Made by a program: the position numbers and the translations under genes. Shown here in pieces: positions 1 to 5,735 of a stretch of 7,134 bases of DNA (position 1 is its first letter; every line of letters starts with the position of its first letter). The notes under the pieces were generated by a model. It saw only the letters and a program-made list of their open reading frames with translations. It was not told the origin of the DNA and made no database searches. Source of the stretch: Thiomonas sp. (GTDB lineage: Bacteria > Pseudomonadota > Gammaproteobacteria > Burkholderiales > Burkholderiaceae_C); assembly GCA_027451915.1 (NCBI GenBank), contig DAIDHU010000292.1, positions 1 to 7,134 on the forward strand, in the 5' to 3' direction.

Positions 1-62
1 AACGTCCTGCCAGACCTCTGGCCGCCGGCGTGCTCGCCGGCCTGTCAGCGCGTCATCGCGCC

Positions 63-129
63 GTGGCCAGGGTGGGGGAATTTAGGTGGCCAAAGGTGGG
101 GGAGTTTGGGTGGCCATCGGGGCGCTACA
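63..129. mobile_element. Probable terminal fragment of an IS21-family insertion sequence
   Basis: Two tandem G-rich units with GGTGGGGGA and GGTGGCC blocks, and a further partial GTGGCC block at 63-68, resemble the multiple terminal repeats of IS21-family elements. The fragment may finish with ACA at 127-129, which would fit the TGT...ACA tips common in that family. No istA or istB coding sequence is recognisable in bases 1-62, so only an end, or a decayed solo end, is visible. The tip and the family assignment are made from memory of such ends, not from a search. If it is an IS end, it lies about 70 bp before the PAS-GGDEF-EAL start and may have replaced that gene's original promoter region. 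Confidence 0.45.
71..115. repeat. Two 21-bp tandem repeats, 24-bp period
   Basis: Unit one is 71-91 and unit two is 95-115. They match at 19 of 21 positions, with two A/G differences, and are separated by AAA. Each unit begins GGTGGGGGA and ends GGTGGCC. This is the direct basis for calling an IS21-like end. Such repeats in that family are taken to be transposase binding sites. Confidence 0.85.
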
Positions 130-198
130 TGCTCCCGCAAACCGGCTTGCACTAAGCTGTCGGCCCATCGCTGCACAGCCTGGACCGCCCGCCCGCGC

Positions 199-2283
199 AT
201 GAACCAACTGGTCAATGATCCACTCGCGGATCTGCCGAGCCAATCGCAGGGCCTGTTGCAAGGCCTGCTCGGCAACGCCCTGGTGGGCATGTATCTCGGC
301 CAGGACGGCCGTTTCGTGTACGTCAACCCCTGGCTGGCCGGGCTGTTCGGATATACGCAGCGCGAGTTGTGCAGCGGGATGGGGCCGCTGGACCTGACGG
401 CGCAGGAGTGCCGTGAACAGGTGAGGGCCGAAATCGACCGGCGCACGCGAGGCGAGGTGCTGTCCAGCCAATACGGATTCCAGGCCCTGCATCGCGACGG
501 CAGGACCTTCGAGGTCGAGGTGTTCAGCATCGCGACCGAGCTCGGAGGCCGCCCCGCGGTGATCGGTATCCTGCACGACGTCTCCGCGCGGGAGCAGGCG
601 GCGCGCGCACTGGCGGACCAGCTGCGCCTGACCGAGACCCTCATCGAGACCATCCCCGGCCCGCTGTTCTACAAGGACGAACGCGGGATCTACCTGGGTT
701 GCAACCACGCCTTCGAGGATTTCCTGCGACGCCCCCGCGAACAGATCGTGGGCAAGTCGGTGTATGAGGTCTCGCCCAGGGAGCTGGCCGATCTGTACCG
801 CGCAGCCGACGAAGCGCTGTTCCGGCAGCGCGGGGCGCAGACCTACGAGGCGGTGGTGGAGAACGCGCAGGGCGAGCGCCGTGACGTGGTGTTCTACAAG
901 GCCACCTTCGACAAGGCCGACGGCAGCCTGGGAGGGCTGCTGGGCGTGATCCTGGACATCACCGAGCGCAAGAGTCTGGAGCGCAAGGTGTGGGAGCAGG
1001 CCCATCACGACGCACTGACCGGGTTGCCGAACATGCGCTGGCTGCGCGAGCAGCTGGCGGGGGCGGTCGAGGCGGCCGGGCGTCGCGGGGAGCCGGGCCT
1101 GGCCTTGCTGTTCATCGACCTGGATCGGTTCAAGGAGGTCAACGACACACTCGGGCACGCCGCGGGCGATGAATTGCTGGTGGAGGCCACCGGGCGCCTG
1201 CGCGGGGTGTTGCGCGCCTGCGACCTCGTCGGCCGCCAGGGAGGAGACGAGTTTCTCGTGCTGGTCGATCAGGTGCGCACACCGGAGCAGGCCGAGGCCG
1301 TCGCCGCGACGGCCGTGGAGGTCCTGGCGCGGCCCTTCGTCCTGCAGGGCCGGGAAATCCGCCTTTCGGCCAGCGTGGGCATCGCGCTGTACCCGCAGGA
1401 CGGGGAGGACGTGGAGACCCTGATCCGTTTCGCGGATCAGGCCATGTACGCCGCCAAGGCCGCCGGGCGCGCCGGATTCCGCCGTTTCTCGCGGGAGATG
1501 CAGGAGCAGCTGGCGCGACGCCAGACCATGGGAGAGGACCTGGGGCAGGCGCTGGAGCGGGGACAGCTGGCTCTGGAGTACCAGCCGATCGTCCATTTGC
1601 GCACGGGGCGCGTGGACAAGGTCGAGGCGCTGCTGCGCTGGAACCACCCGCGCCTGGGGACGCTGCAACCGGCGGAATTCCTCCCCATCGCTGCCGAGCT
1701 CGGGGTGGTGGGCAGCATCGACCGGTGGATCCTGGGTCGGGTGATCGAGGCGATCCGCGCCTGCTCCGCCGCGCGTCCCTCCCGGCCGGTGCAGCTGGCC
1801 GTCAAGCTGTCCTCCCCCCAGATGGCCGCGGGCGCCTGCCAGGCCTGCCTGGCGGCCCTGGGCGCGGCGGGCCTGGATCCGCGGCTGCTCGCCGTGGAGC
1901 TGACGGAGGATTCCCTGCAGGACGGACGGGCCCGCGCCATCGAGGGGCTGCAGGCCCTGCGCTCGGCCGGGATCGACATCGACCTGGACGAGTTCGGCAG
2001 CGGCCATTCAGCCTTCTCGCACTTCCGCGACAGACTGGTCAGTAATCTCAGGATCGATCCCTCGCTGGTCTGTGGCCTGTCCGCGGATCCGAACGGAAAG
2101 GTCATCGTCGATGCCCTGATCGCCATGGCGCACAAACTGGGCCTGAAGGTGACGGCCGAGGGCGTGCAGAGCCTGCAGCAGCGCGAGCTGCTGGCGCGAA
2201 GCGGCTGCGATTTCGGGCAGGGCAGCCTGCTGGGCGAGCCGATGTCCCTTCAGGATCTGCTGGGTTTCATCGCAGCGCGCTGA
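199..2283 (+). CDS. PAS-PAS-GGDEF-EAL cyclic-di-GMP signalling protein
   Basis: A 694-residue soluble protein with no signal peptide or membrane segment. Two PAS sensor domains (about residues 20-130 and 142-258) are followed by a GGDEF domain (about 260-432) and an EAL domain (about 440-690). GGDEF is intact at 348-352, and an RxxD inhibitory site (R339, D342) stands exactly five residues before it, so diguanylate cyclase activity with product inhibition is expected. The EAL triplet is present (476-478) and the AEG glutamate is kept (E654). Several conserved EAL-domain residues differ: the NLS Asn is K536, DDFGTG reads DEFGSG (E598), LKID reads LRID, AEGVET reads AEGVQS, and QGYL reads QGSL. 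Phosphodiesterase activity is therefore doubtful. The ATG at 199 was chosen because it sits just before the first PAS domain. It lacks a clear Shine-Dalgarno sequence, and the frame is open back to a TTG at 106, inside the putative IS end. The PAS ligand cannot be read from the sequence. Confidence 0.9.
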   Translation: MNQLVNDPLADLPSQSQGLLQGLLGNALVGMYLGQDGRFVYVNPWLAGLFGYTQRELCSGMGPLDLTAQECREQVRAEIDRRTRGEVLSSQYGFQALHRDGRTFEVEVFSIATELGGRPAVIGILHDVSAREQAARALADQLRLTETLIETIPGPLFYKDERGIYLGCNHAFEDFLRRPREQIVGKSVYEVSPRELADLYRAADEALFRQRGAQTYEAVVENAQGERRDVVFYKATFDKADGSLGGLLGVILDITERKSLERKVWEQAHHDALTGLPNMRWLREQLAGAVEAAGRRGEPGLALLFIDLDRFKEVNDTLGHAAGDELLVEATGRLRGVLRACDLVGRQGGDEFLVLVDQVRTPEQAEAVAATAVEVLARPFVLQGREIRLSASVGIALYPQDGEDVETLIRFADQAMYAAKAAGRAGFRRFSREMQEQLARRQTMGEDLGQALERGQLALEYQPIVHLRTGRVDKVEALLRWNHPRLGTLQPAEFLPIAAELGVVGSIDRWILGRVIEAIRACSAARPSRPVQLAVKLSSPQMAAGACQACLAALGAAGLDPRLLAVELTEDSLQDGRARAIEGLQALRSAGIDIDLDEFGSGHSAFSHFRDRLVSNLRIDPSLVCGLSADPNGKVIVDALIAMAHKLGLKVTAEGVQSLQQRELLARSGCDFGQGSLLGEPMSLQDLLGFIAAR

Positions 2284-2299
2284 ACGGGCGGAGTCCCGA

Positions 2300-2354
2300 G
2301 CCGGCTGCGGCAGGCCGCGCAGGGTCCGGGGATGCAGGGTGAGCATCGGGAATG
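2300..2354 (-). pseudogene. Remnant of a dehydratase (araD-like) gene 3' end
   Basis: Read on the minus strand, this stretch encodes LTLHPRTLRGLPQPAR. The intact dehydratase at 3910-4842 ends with ALHPQTLRGLLETARR in the same kind of context. DNA identity is 26/27 in the core and about 9/14 in the adjoining bases that encode the upstream residues. Identity then fades on both sides, and no stop codon corresponds to the dehydratase stop. It looks like a diverged fragment of a second copy or ortholog, not a fresh duplication. It is too short to be functional. Confidence 0.45.
2310..2336. repeat. 27-bp direct repeat, left copy
   Basis: It begins GCAGGCCGCGCAGGGTC and ends GGGGATGCA, with a single differing base (C at 2327) from the copy at 3963-3989. 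The two copies lie 1,653 bp apart in the same orientation and enclose the ATPase gene with its promoter. Confidence 0.85.
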
Positions 2355-2370
2355 CGCGGATAAGCAAACC

Positions 2371-2389
2371 ACACTTTAACTAAAAGTGT
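2371..2389. promoter_or_regulatory. Palindromic operator candidate upstream of the ATPase
   Basis: ACACTTTAACTAAAAGTGT is a perfect 7-bp inverted repeat (2371-2377 and 2383-2389) around a 5-base centre. It lies in a short AT-rich island (about 67% A+T over 2361-2403) in otherwise GC-rich DNA and overlaps the proposed -35 box. A dimeric repressor, possibly the ATPase itself, could bind here. The binder is an inference. There is no U-tract, so it is unlikely to be a terminator for the upstream gene. Confidence 0.6.
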
Positions 2390-2403
2390 ATTGCAGCTAG
2401 AAT
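2376..2403 (+). promoter_or_regulatory. Sigma-70-type promoter giving a leaderless ATPase mRNA
   Basis: A -35-like TTAACT (2376-2381, 4/6 match) and a -10-like TAGAAT (2398-2403, 5/6 match) are separated by 16 bp. Transcription would begin around 2410-2411, which is the ATG itself. No Shine-Dalgarno sequence is seen between the -10 box and the ATG, which agrees with leaderless translation. Confidence 0.6.
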
Positions 2404-2410
2404 CCGCTCC

Positions 2411-3874
2411 ATGAGGGTCTCAAGGGAAGAGCTCGTCGCCGTCCTCGCCCAGTTCAATCCCTGGTGGCGGGGCGAGGCCATTGCGGACCTGCCCACCTGG
2501 CGGCGCGCGGCCTTCCGTGAACTCCACGCCTGGATGACCGCGCCGCCGGCCCCCCGGGCCGTGATGCTCTCCGGCGCGCGGCAGATCGGCAAGACCACCC
2601 TGATGCTGCAGGCGGCGGATGTGCTGCTGCGCGCCGGGGTTCCCGCCGCCAATATCCTCTACGCCACCTTCGACCACCCGATCCTGAAGCTGGCCGGCAT
2701 CGACGCCGTCGTCGAGGCCTGGCGCGAGCGTGAGCCGCGCGCGGAGGGGCCGGAGTACCTGCTGCTCGACGAAGCCCAGTTCATCCGCGACTGGGGCACT
2801 TGGGTCAAGCACCAGGTCGACTTCCGCAAGGACCGGCGCATTGCCTTCACCGGCTCGGCCATGCCGCTGGCGGAGGCCGACCAGGAATCCGGCGTCGGAC
2901 GCTGGCACACGATCCGGCTGACCACGCTGTCGTTCTACGAGTACCTGCAGATCAAGCGTGTGCAATTGCCCGAGCTGCCCAGGCTGCGCAGCCTGCGCGA
3001 CCTGTTCGATTGGGCGCCGGCGGAGTTCTACCGCGCCGCCGACCTTGCCGGCGCGTACGTCGGCCACTTCCACGAGTACCTGGTGCGCGGCGGCTTTCCG
3101 CAGTCCGCACAGGTGGACAGCGTCACACAGGCGCAGCGGCTGCTGCGCGAGGACATCATCGACAAGGTGCTCAAGCGCGACATGACGGCGCTGTTCGGCG
3201 TGCGCCGCGTGCTGGATCTGGAGCACACCTTCCTCTACCTGTGCCTGCACGACGGCGGCCTGCTGGACATGGTGGATCTGTGTGGCAACCTCGAAGTCAA
3301 GCGCCCGACGGCGCAGCACTTCATCGAGCTGCTGGAGGCCACGCACCTGATCTACCGTCTGGCGCCGTACGGCTACGGCAAGGACCTGCTGCGCGCGCGC
3401 TTCAAGATCTACCTGGCCGACGCGGCCATTGCGCCGGCGGTGATGCTCAAGGGCAAGGCCCTCCTGGAGGACGCCGCGGCGCTGGGCGTGGGCACCGAGA
3501 CGGCCGTGTTCAAGCACCTGTTCGCCCGCTACTACCCGCAGAACGTGCGCTTCTCGTACTGGCGCGGCAAGCGCGAACCGGAGGTCGATCTTCTCGCCGA
3601 AGTCGGCGGCGAGTTGATCCCCTTCGAGGTGAAGTACCGCGCCCGGCACACCGGCGCGCGGGAATGGAAAGGCCTGGTCGAGCTGTGCCGGGCCAAGCGC
3701 ATCGCGCGTGGCTATGTCGTCACGAAGTCGCTCGACGACTTCGGAACCATGCAGGGCTTGCCCGTGTCCTCACCCGATGCGCAGACGACCGCCACGCAGA
3801 TCATGCGTATTCCGGCACCATTGCTCTGCTACTGGATGGGCGCGACTGAACTGCCGGAGGGCCAAGGATGCTGA
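2411..3874 (+). CDS. AAA_14 / DUF4143 family ATPase
   Basis: A 487-residue protein of a widespread but poorly understood family of solitary ATPases, often carried as accessory genes. The N-terminal P-loop ATPase domain has Walker A GARQIGKTT (55-63), Walker B LLLDEAQ (D120, E121) and a sensor-like FTGSA (146-150). The central region (about 200-350) fits the helical part of DUF4143. The C-terminal region has E364, then PEVD (D393) and FEVK (E406, K408), which fits the PD-(D/E)xK-like nuclease fold reported for this family. It ends with the usual RIPAPLLCYW segment, so it looks full length. The start is fixed by the ATG directly after the -10 box. It has no operon partner: its neighbours are a c-di-GMP gene upstream and a convergent sugar operon downstream. 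The 27-bp direct repeats on each side suggest it arrived as a cassette. The cellular role is unknown. Confidence 0.88.
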   Translation: MRVSREELVAVLAQFNPWWRGEAIADLPTWRRAAFRELHAWMTAPPAPRAVMLSGARQIGKTTLMLQAADVLLRAGVPAANILYATFDHPILKLAGIDAVVEAWREREPRAEGPEYLLLDEAQFIRDWGTWVKHQVDFRKDRRIAFTGSAMPLAEADQESGVGRWHTIRLTTLSFYEYLQIKRVQLPELPRLRSLRDLFDWAPAEFYRAADLAGAYVGHFHEYLVRGGFPQSAQVDSVTQAQRLLREDIIDKVLKRDMTALFGVRRVLDLEHTFLYLCLHDGGLLDMVDLCGNLEVKRPTAQHFIELLEATHLIYRLAPYGYGKDLLRARFKIYLADAAIAPAVMLKGKALLEDAAALGVGTETAVFKHLFARYYPQNVRFSYWRGKREPEVDLLAEVGGELIPFEVKYRARHTGAREWKGLVELCRAKRIARGYVVTKSLDDFGTMQGLPVSSPDAQTTATQIMRIPAPLLCYWMGATELPEGQGC

Positions 3875-3909
3875 AGCTCACGGTTGCACCGGAGCCCGTG
3901 CGTGCCGCC

Positions 3910-4842
3910 TCAGGAGCGGGCCCAGCGCAGGACCAGCGGATCGAGGCGCCGCGCCGTCTCCAGCAGGCCGCGCAGGGTCTGGGGATGCAATGCGGGCAGC
4001 GGGTGGCGCGGGGCCGGGCAGGCGATCACGCCCCCGGCGTGCATCAGCGCCTTGGCGGCGAGCAGCCCGGCCTGGCGGTTCTCGTAGTTGATCAGCGGCA
4101 GCCAGCGCTGGTAGTGCTCGTAGGCCTGGTCGCGGCGACCCGCGGCCCAGTGCTCGAGGATCGGGCGGATACCGTCGGGGTAGGCGCCGCCGGTCATCGA
4201 GCCGGTGGCCCCGGCCTCCAGGTCGGGCAGCAGGGTGATGGCTTCCTCGCCGTCCCAAGGGCCTTCGATGGCCTCGCCGCCGAGTTCGATGAGCTCACGC
4301 AGCTTGGAGGCCGCGCCCGGAGTCTCGATCTTGAAATAGGCCAGGGGCTCGATCTCGCGCGCCATGCGTGCCAGGAAGGCCGCGCTCAGCGGGGTGCCGC
4401 TGGCGGGCGCGTCCTGCACCATGATGGGGATGCGGATGGCCTCGGCCACGCGGGCGAAATGCTCGTGGATGCCGGCTTCGCCCACGCGGAAGGTGGCGCC
4501 GTGGTACGGGGGCATCATCATGACCATCGCGGCGCCCAGTGCCTGGGCCTGCACGGCGCGCGCGCGCACGATCTGCGTGGCGTAGTGGCTGATGGTCACG
4601 ATCACCGGGACGCGTCCTGCGACATGCTCCAGGATCACGCGCTGGATCTGGTCGCGCTCGGCGTCGGACAGCGCGAACTGCTCGGAGAAATTGGCCAGCA
4701 GGCACAGGCCGTCCGAGCCGGCGTCGATCATGAAGTCCACGCAGCGCAGCTGGCTTTCGAGGTCCAGCGTGCCGTCGGCATGGAAGGTGGTCGGCACCAC
4801 CGGAAAGATGCCGCGGTAGCGCGCGGGGCGGGATGGGCTCAT
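3910..4842 (-). CDS. araD: L-2-keto-3-deoxyarabonate dehydratase (DHDPS/NAL superfamily)
   Basis: A 310-residue cytosolic class I aldolase-fold enzyme that would convert L-2-keto-3-deoxyarabonate to alpha-ketoglutarate semialdehyde (EC 4.2.1.43). The Schiff-base lysine is K171 in YFKIETPG. The usual catalytic tyrosine region (YNxP in DHDPS) reads VQDAPASG (142-149), a feature I associate with the Azospirillum brasilense dehydratase, which this protein resembles along its whole length (FPVVPTTF, DFMIDAGSDGLCLLANFSEQFA, MPPYHGATFRV, EGPWDGEEAITLL, LDPLVLRWA). The ATG is preceded by GGAG seven bases upstream (4850-4853). It is the last gene of a three-gene minus-strand run, and the dehydrogenase for its product is in the same run. 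The symbol follows A. brasilense usage; it is not the E. coli ribulose-5-phosphate epimerase araD. A relative acting on another 2-keto-3-deoxy sugar acid cannot be excluded. Confidence 0.85.
   Translation of the reverse strand: MSPSRPARYRGIFPVVPTTFHADGTLDLESQLRCVDFMIDAGSDGLCLLANFSEQFALSDAERDQIQRVILEHVAGRVPVIVTISHYATQIVRARAVQAQALGAAMVMMMPPYHGATFRVGEAGIHEHFARVAEAIRIPIMVQDAPASGTPLSAAFLARMAREIEPLAYFKIETPGAASKLRELIELGGEAIEGPWDGEEAITLLPDLEAGATGSMTGGAYPDGIRPILEHWAAGRRDQAYEHYQRWLPLINYENRQAGLLAAKALMHAGGVIACPAPRHPLPALHPQTLRGLLETARRLDPLVLRWARS
3963..3989. repeat. 27-bp direct repeat, right copy (within araD 3' end)
   Basis: This is the partner of 2310-2336, differing by one base (T at 3980). It encodes the LHPQTLRGL region of the dehydratase, about 50 bp before that gene's stop codon. 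It is therefore functional coding sequence here, which makes the left copy the likely remnant. Confidence 0.85.
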
Positions 4843-4849
4843 CGAGGGT

Positions 4850-4853
4850 CTCC
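4850..4853 (-). promoter_or_regulatory. Ribosome binding site of the dehydratase
   Basis: GGAG on the minus strand, seven bases before the ATG at 4842. It supports that start over internal alternatives and falls in the 43-bp gap after the SDR stop codon. Confidence 0.75.
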
Positions 4854-4885
4854 GGGAAAGGGGCGCTGGGTAGGGTCGCGGGGTT

Positions 4886-5698
4886 TCAGGTCCAGCCGGC
4901 GTCGACCTTGAACTCCTGGGCCGTGCACATCAAGGCGTCGTCGGAGGCCAGGAACAGCACCATGCGGGCGATGTCCTGCGGCAGCATCTTGTCGGGCAGG
5001 CATTGCATGCGCTGGATTTCCTGTTCGCCGTTGGCGTCCAGCCACAGGCGCATCTGCCGCTCGGTCATGACCCAGCCGGGGGACACGGTGTTGATGCGAA
5101 TGCGATCGTGCCCCAGGCTGCGCGCCAGGCCGCGGGTGAGCCCGTCCACCGAGGACTTGGCCACCGCGTAGCAGGGGTAGCCGCTTCCCTTGGCCTGCCA
5201 GCCGGTGGATCCCAGGTTGATCACGCTGCCGAAGCCCAGGCGGCGCATGCCCGGCAGCACCGACTGGATGGCGAAAAAGGCCGGGCGCTGGTTGATGGCG
5301 ATGCGCTCGTCGTAGTACTGCGGGGTGACCTGCTCGATGTCGTGCCGATCGTCGCTGGCCACGTTGTTGACCAGCACCGCGAAATCCCCCAACTGCGCCG
5401 CGGCGCGCCCGATGGCGTCCTGCAGGGCGCCGATGTCGCGCACGTCGCAGCGCTCCCACCAGGGGCGCTGCAGCCCGGCCGCCTGCAGGCGCTCGGCCAG
5501 GGCCTCGCTGGATGCCGCGTCGATGTCGACGAAACCCACGCGCGCGCCCTGGGCGACGAAGGCGGCAACGATCTCGGCGCCGATGCCGCTGCCGCCGCCG
5601 GTGACGAACACGCCGCGCCCTCGCAGGCTGGGGTAGCTGGCCAGGCGGGCAGGCTCGACGGGCGCGCGCAGGGCGGTGGCGGGGTTCTGGGTGCTCAT
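4886..5698 (-). CDS. NAD-dependent aldose 1-dehydrogenase, SDR family (XylB-like)
   Basis: A 270-residue short-chain dehydrogenase that would oxidise an aldopentose (L-arabinose or D-xylose) to its lactone. It has the Rossmann motif TGGGSGIG (33-40), D58 after strand beta-2 (favouring NAD+ over NADP+), NNVAS (111-115, in place of NNAG), N136, S164, and the catalytic pair Y177/K181 in YAVAK. Segments such as YPSLRGR near the N-terminus, DDRHD after the NN motif, and the VDAGW C-terminus closely resemble Caulobacter crescentus XylB, as recalled. The frame is open further upstream, but the start at 5698 is preferred because GGAG lies six bases before it and the longer form would overlap the upstream gene. 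It follows the semialdehyde dehydrogenase by 37 bp and precedes the dehydratase by 43 bp, which suggests one operon. The partner enzyme points to L-arabinose; D-galactose or D-xylose remain possible. Confidence 0.82.
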   Translation of the reverse strand: MSTQNPATALRAPVEPARLASYPSLRGRGVFVTGGGSGIGAEIVAAFVAQGARVGFVDIDAASSEALAERLQAAGLQRPWWERCDVRDIGALQDAIGRAAAQLGDFAVLVNNVASDDRHDIEQVTPQYYDERIAINQRPAFFAIQSVLPGMRRLGFGSVINLGSTGWQAKGSGYPCYAVAKSSVDGLTRGLARSLGHDRIRINTVSPGWVMTERQMRLWLDANGEQEIQRMQCLPDKMLPQDIARMVLFLASDDALMCTAQEFKVDAGWT

Positions 5699-5704
5699 GT
5701 CTTG

Positions 5705-5708
5705 CTCC
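5705..5708 (-). promoter_or_regulatory. Ribosome binding site of the SDR gene
   Basis: GGAG on the minus strand, six bases before the ATG at 5698. It decides this start against the longer open frame reaching 5971. Confidence 0.75.
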
Positions 5709-5735
5709 ACGGAGAAGGAATGGTCGGAAGAAGGA

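Noticed and set aside
71..115. CRISPR-like array
   Set aside because: Only two units with a 3-bp separation and no spacers; this fits a transposon end instead.
106..198. TTG start at 106 for the GGDEF-EAL protein
   Set aside because: It would translate the putative IS end into a Cys/Arg-rich leader not seen in PAS proteins; the ATG at 199 sits naturally before the first PAS domain.
82..2007. A 641-codon open frame on the minus strand across the GGDEF-EAL gene
   Set aside because: Low-complexity Gln/Leu/His/Arg-rich translation with no recognisable domain. It is explained by GC-rich codon use of the plus-strand gene, whose PAS, GGDEF and EAL motifs are clear.
2291..2330. Candidate terminator after the GGDEF-EAL gene
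   Set aside because: Only a 4-bp GCGG/CCGC stem and no U-tract; the region is better explained as the dehydratase-derived repeat.
2420..3649. A 409-codon minus-strand open frame opposite the ATPase
   Set aside because: No domain, biased composition, and complete overlap with a gene whose Walker motifs are certain.
3868..4911. A 347-codon plus-strand open frame starting at the end of the ATPase gene
   Set aside because: It is antisense to the dehydratase, with Gly/His/Gln-rich translation and no family features. The close start is a coincidence of frame.
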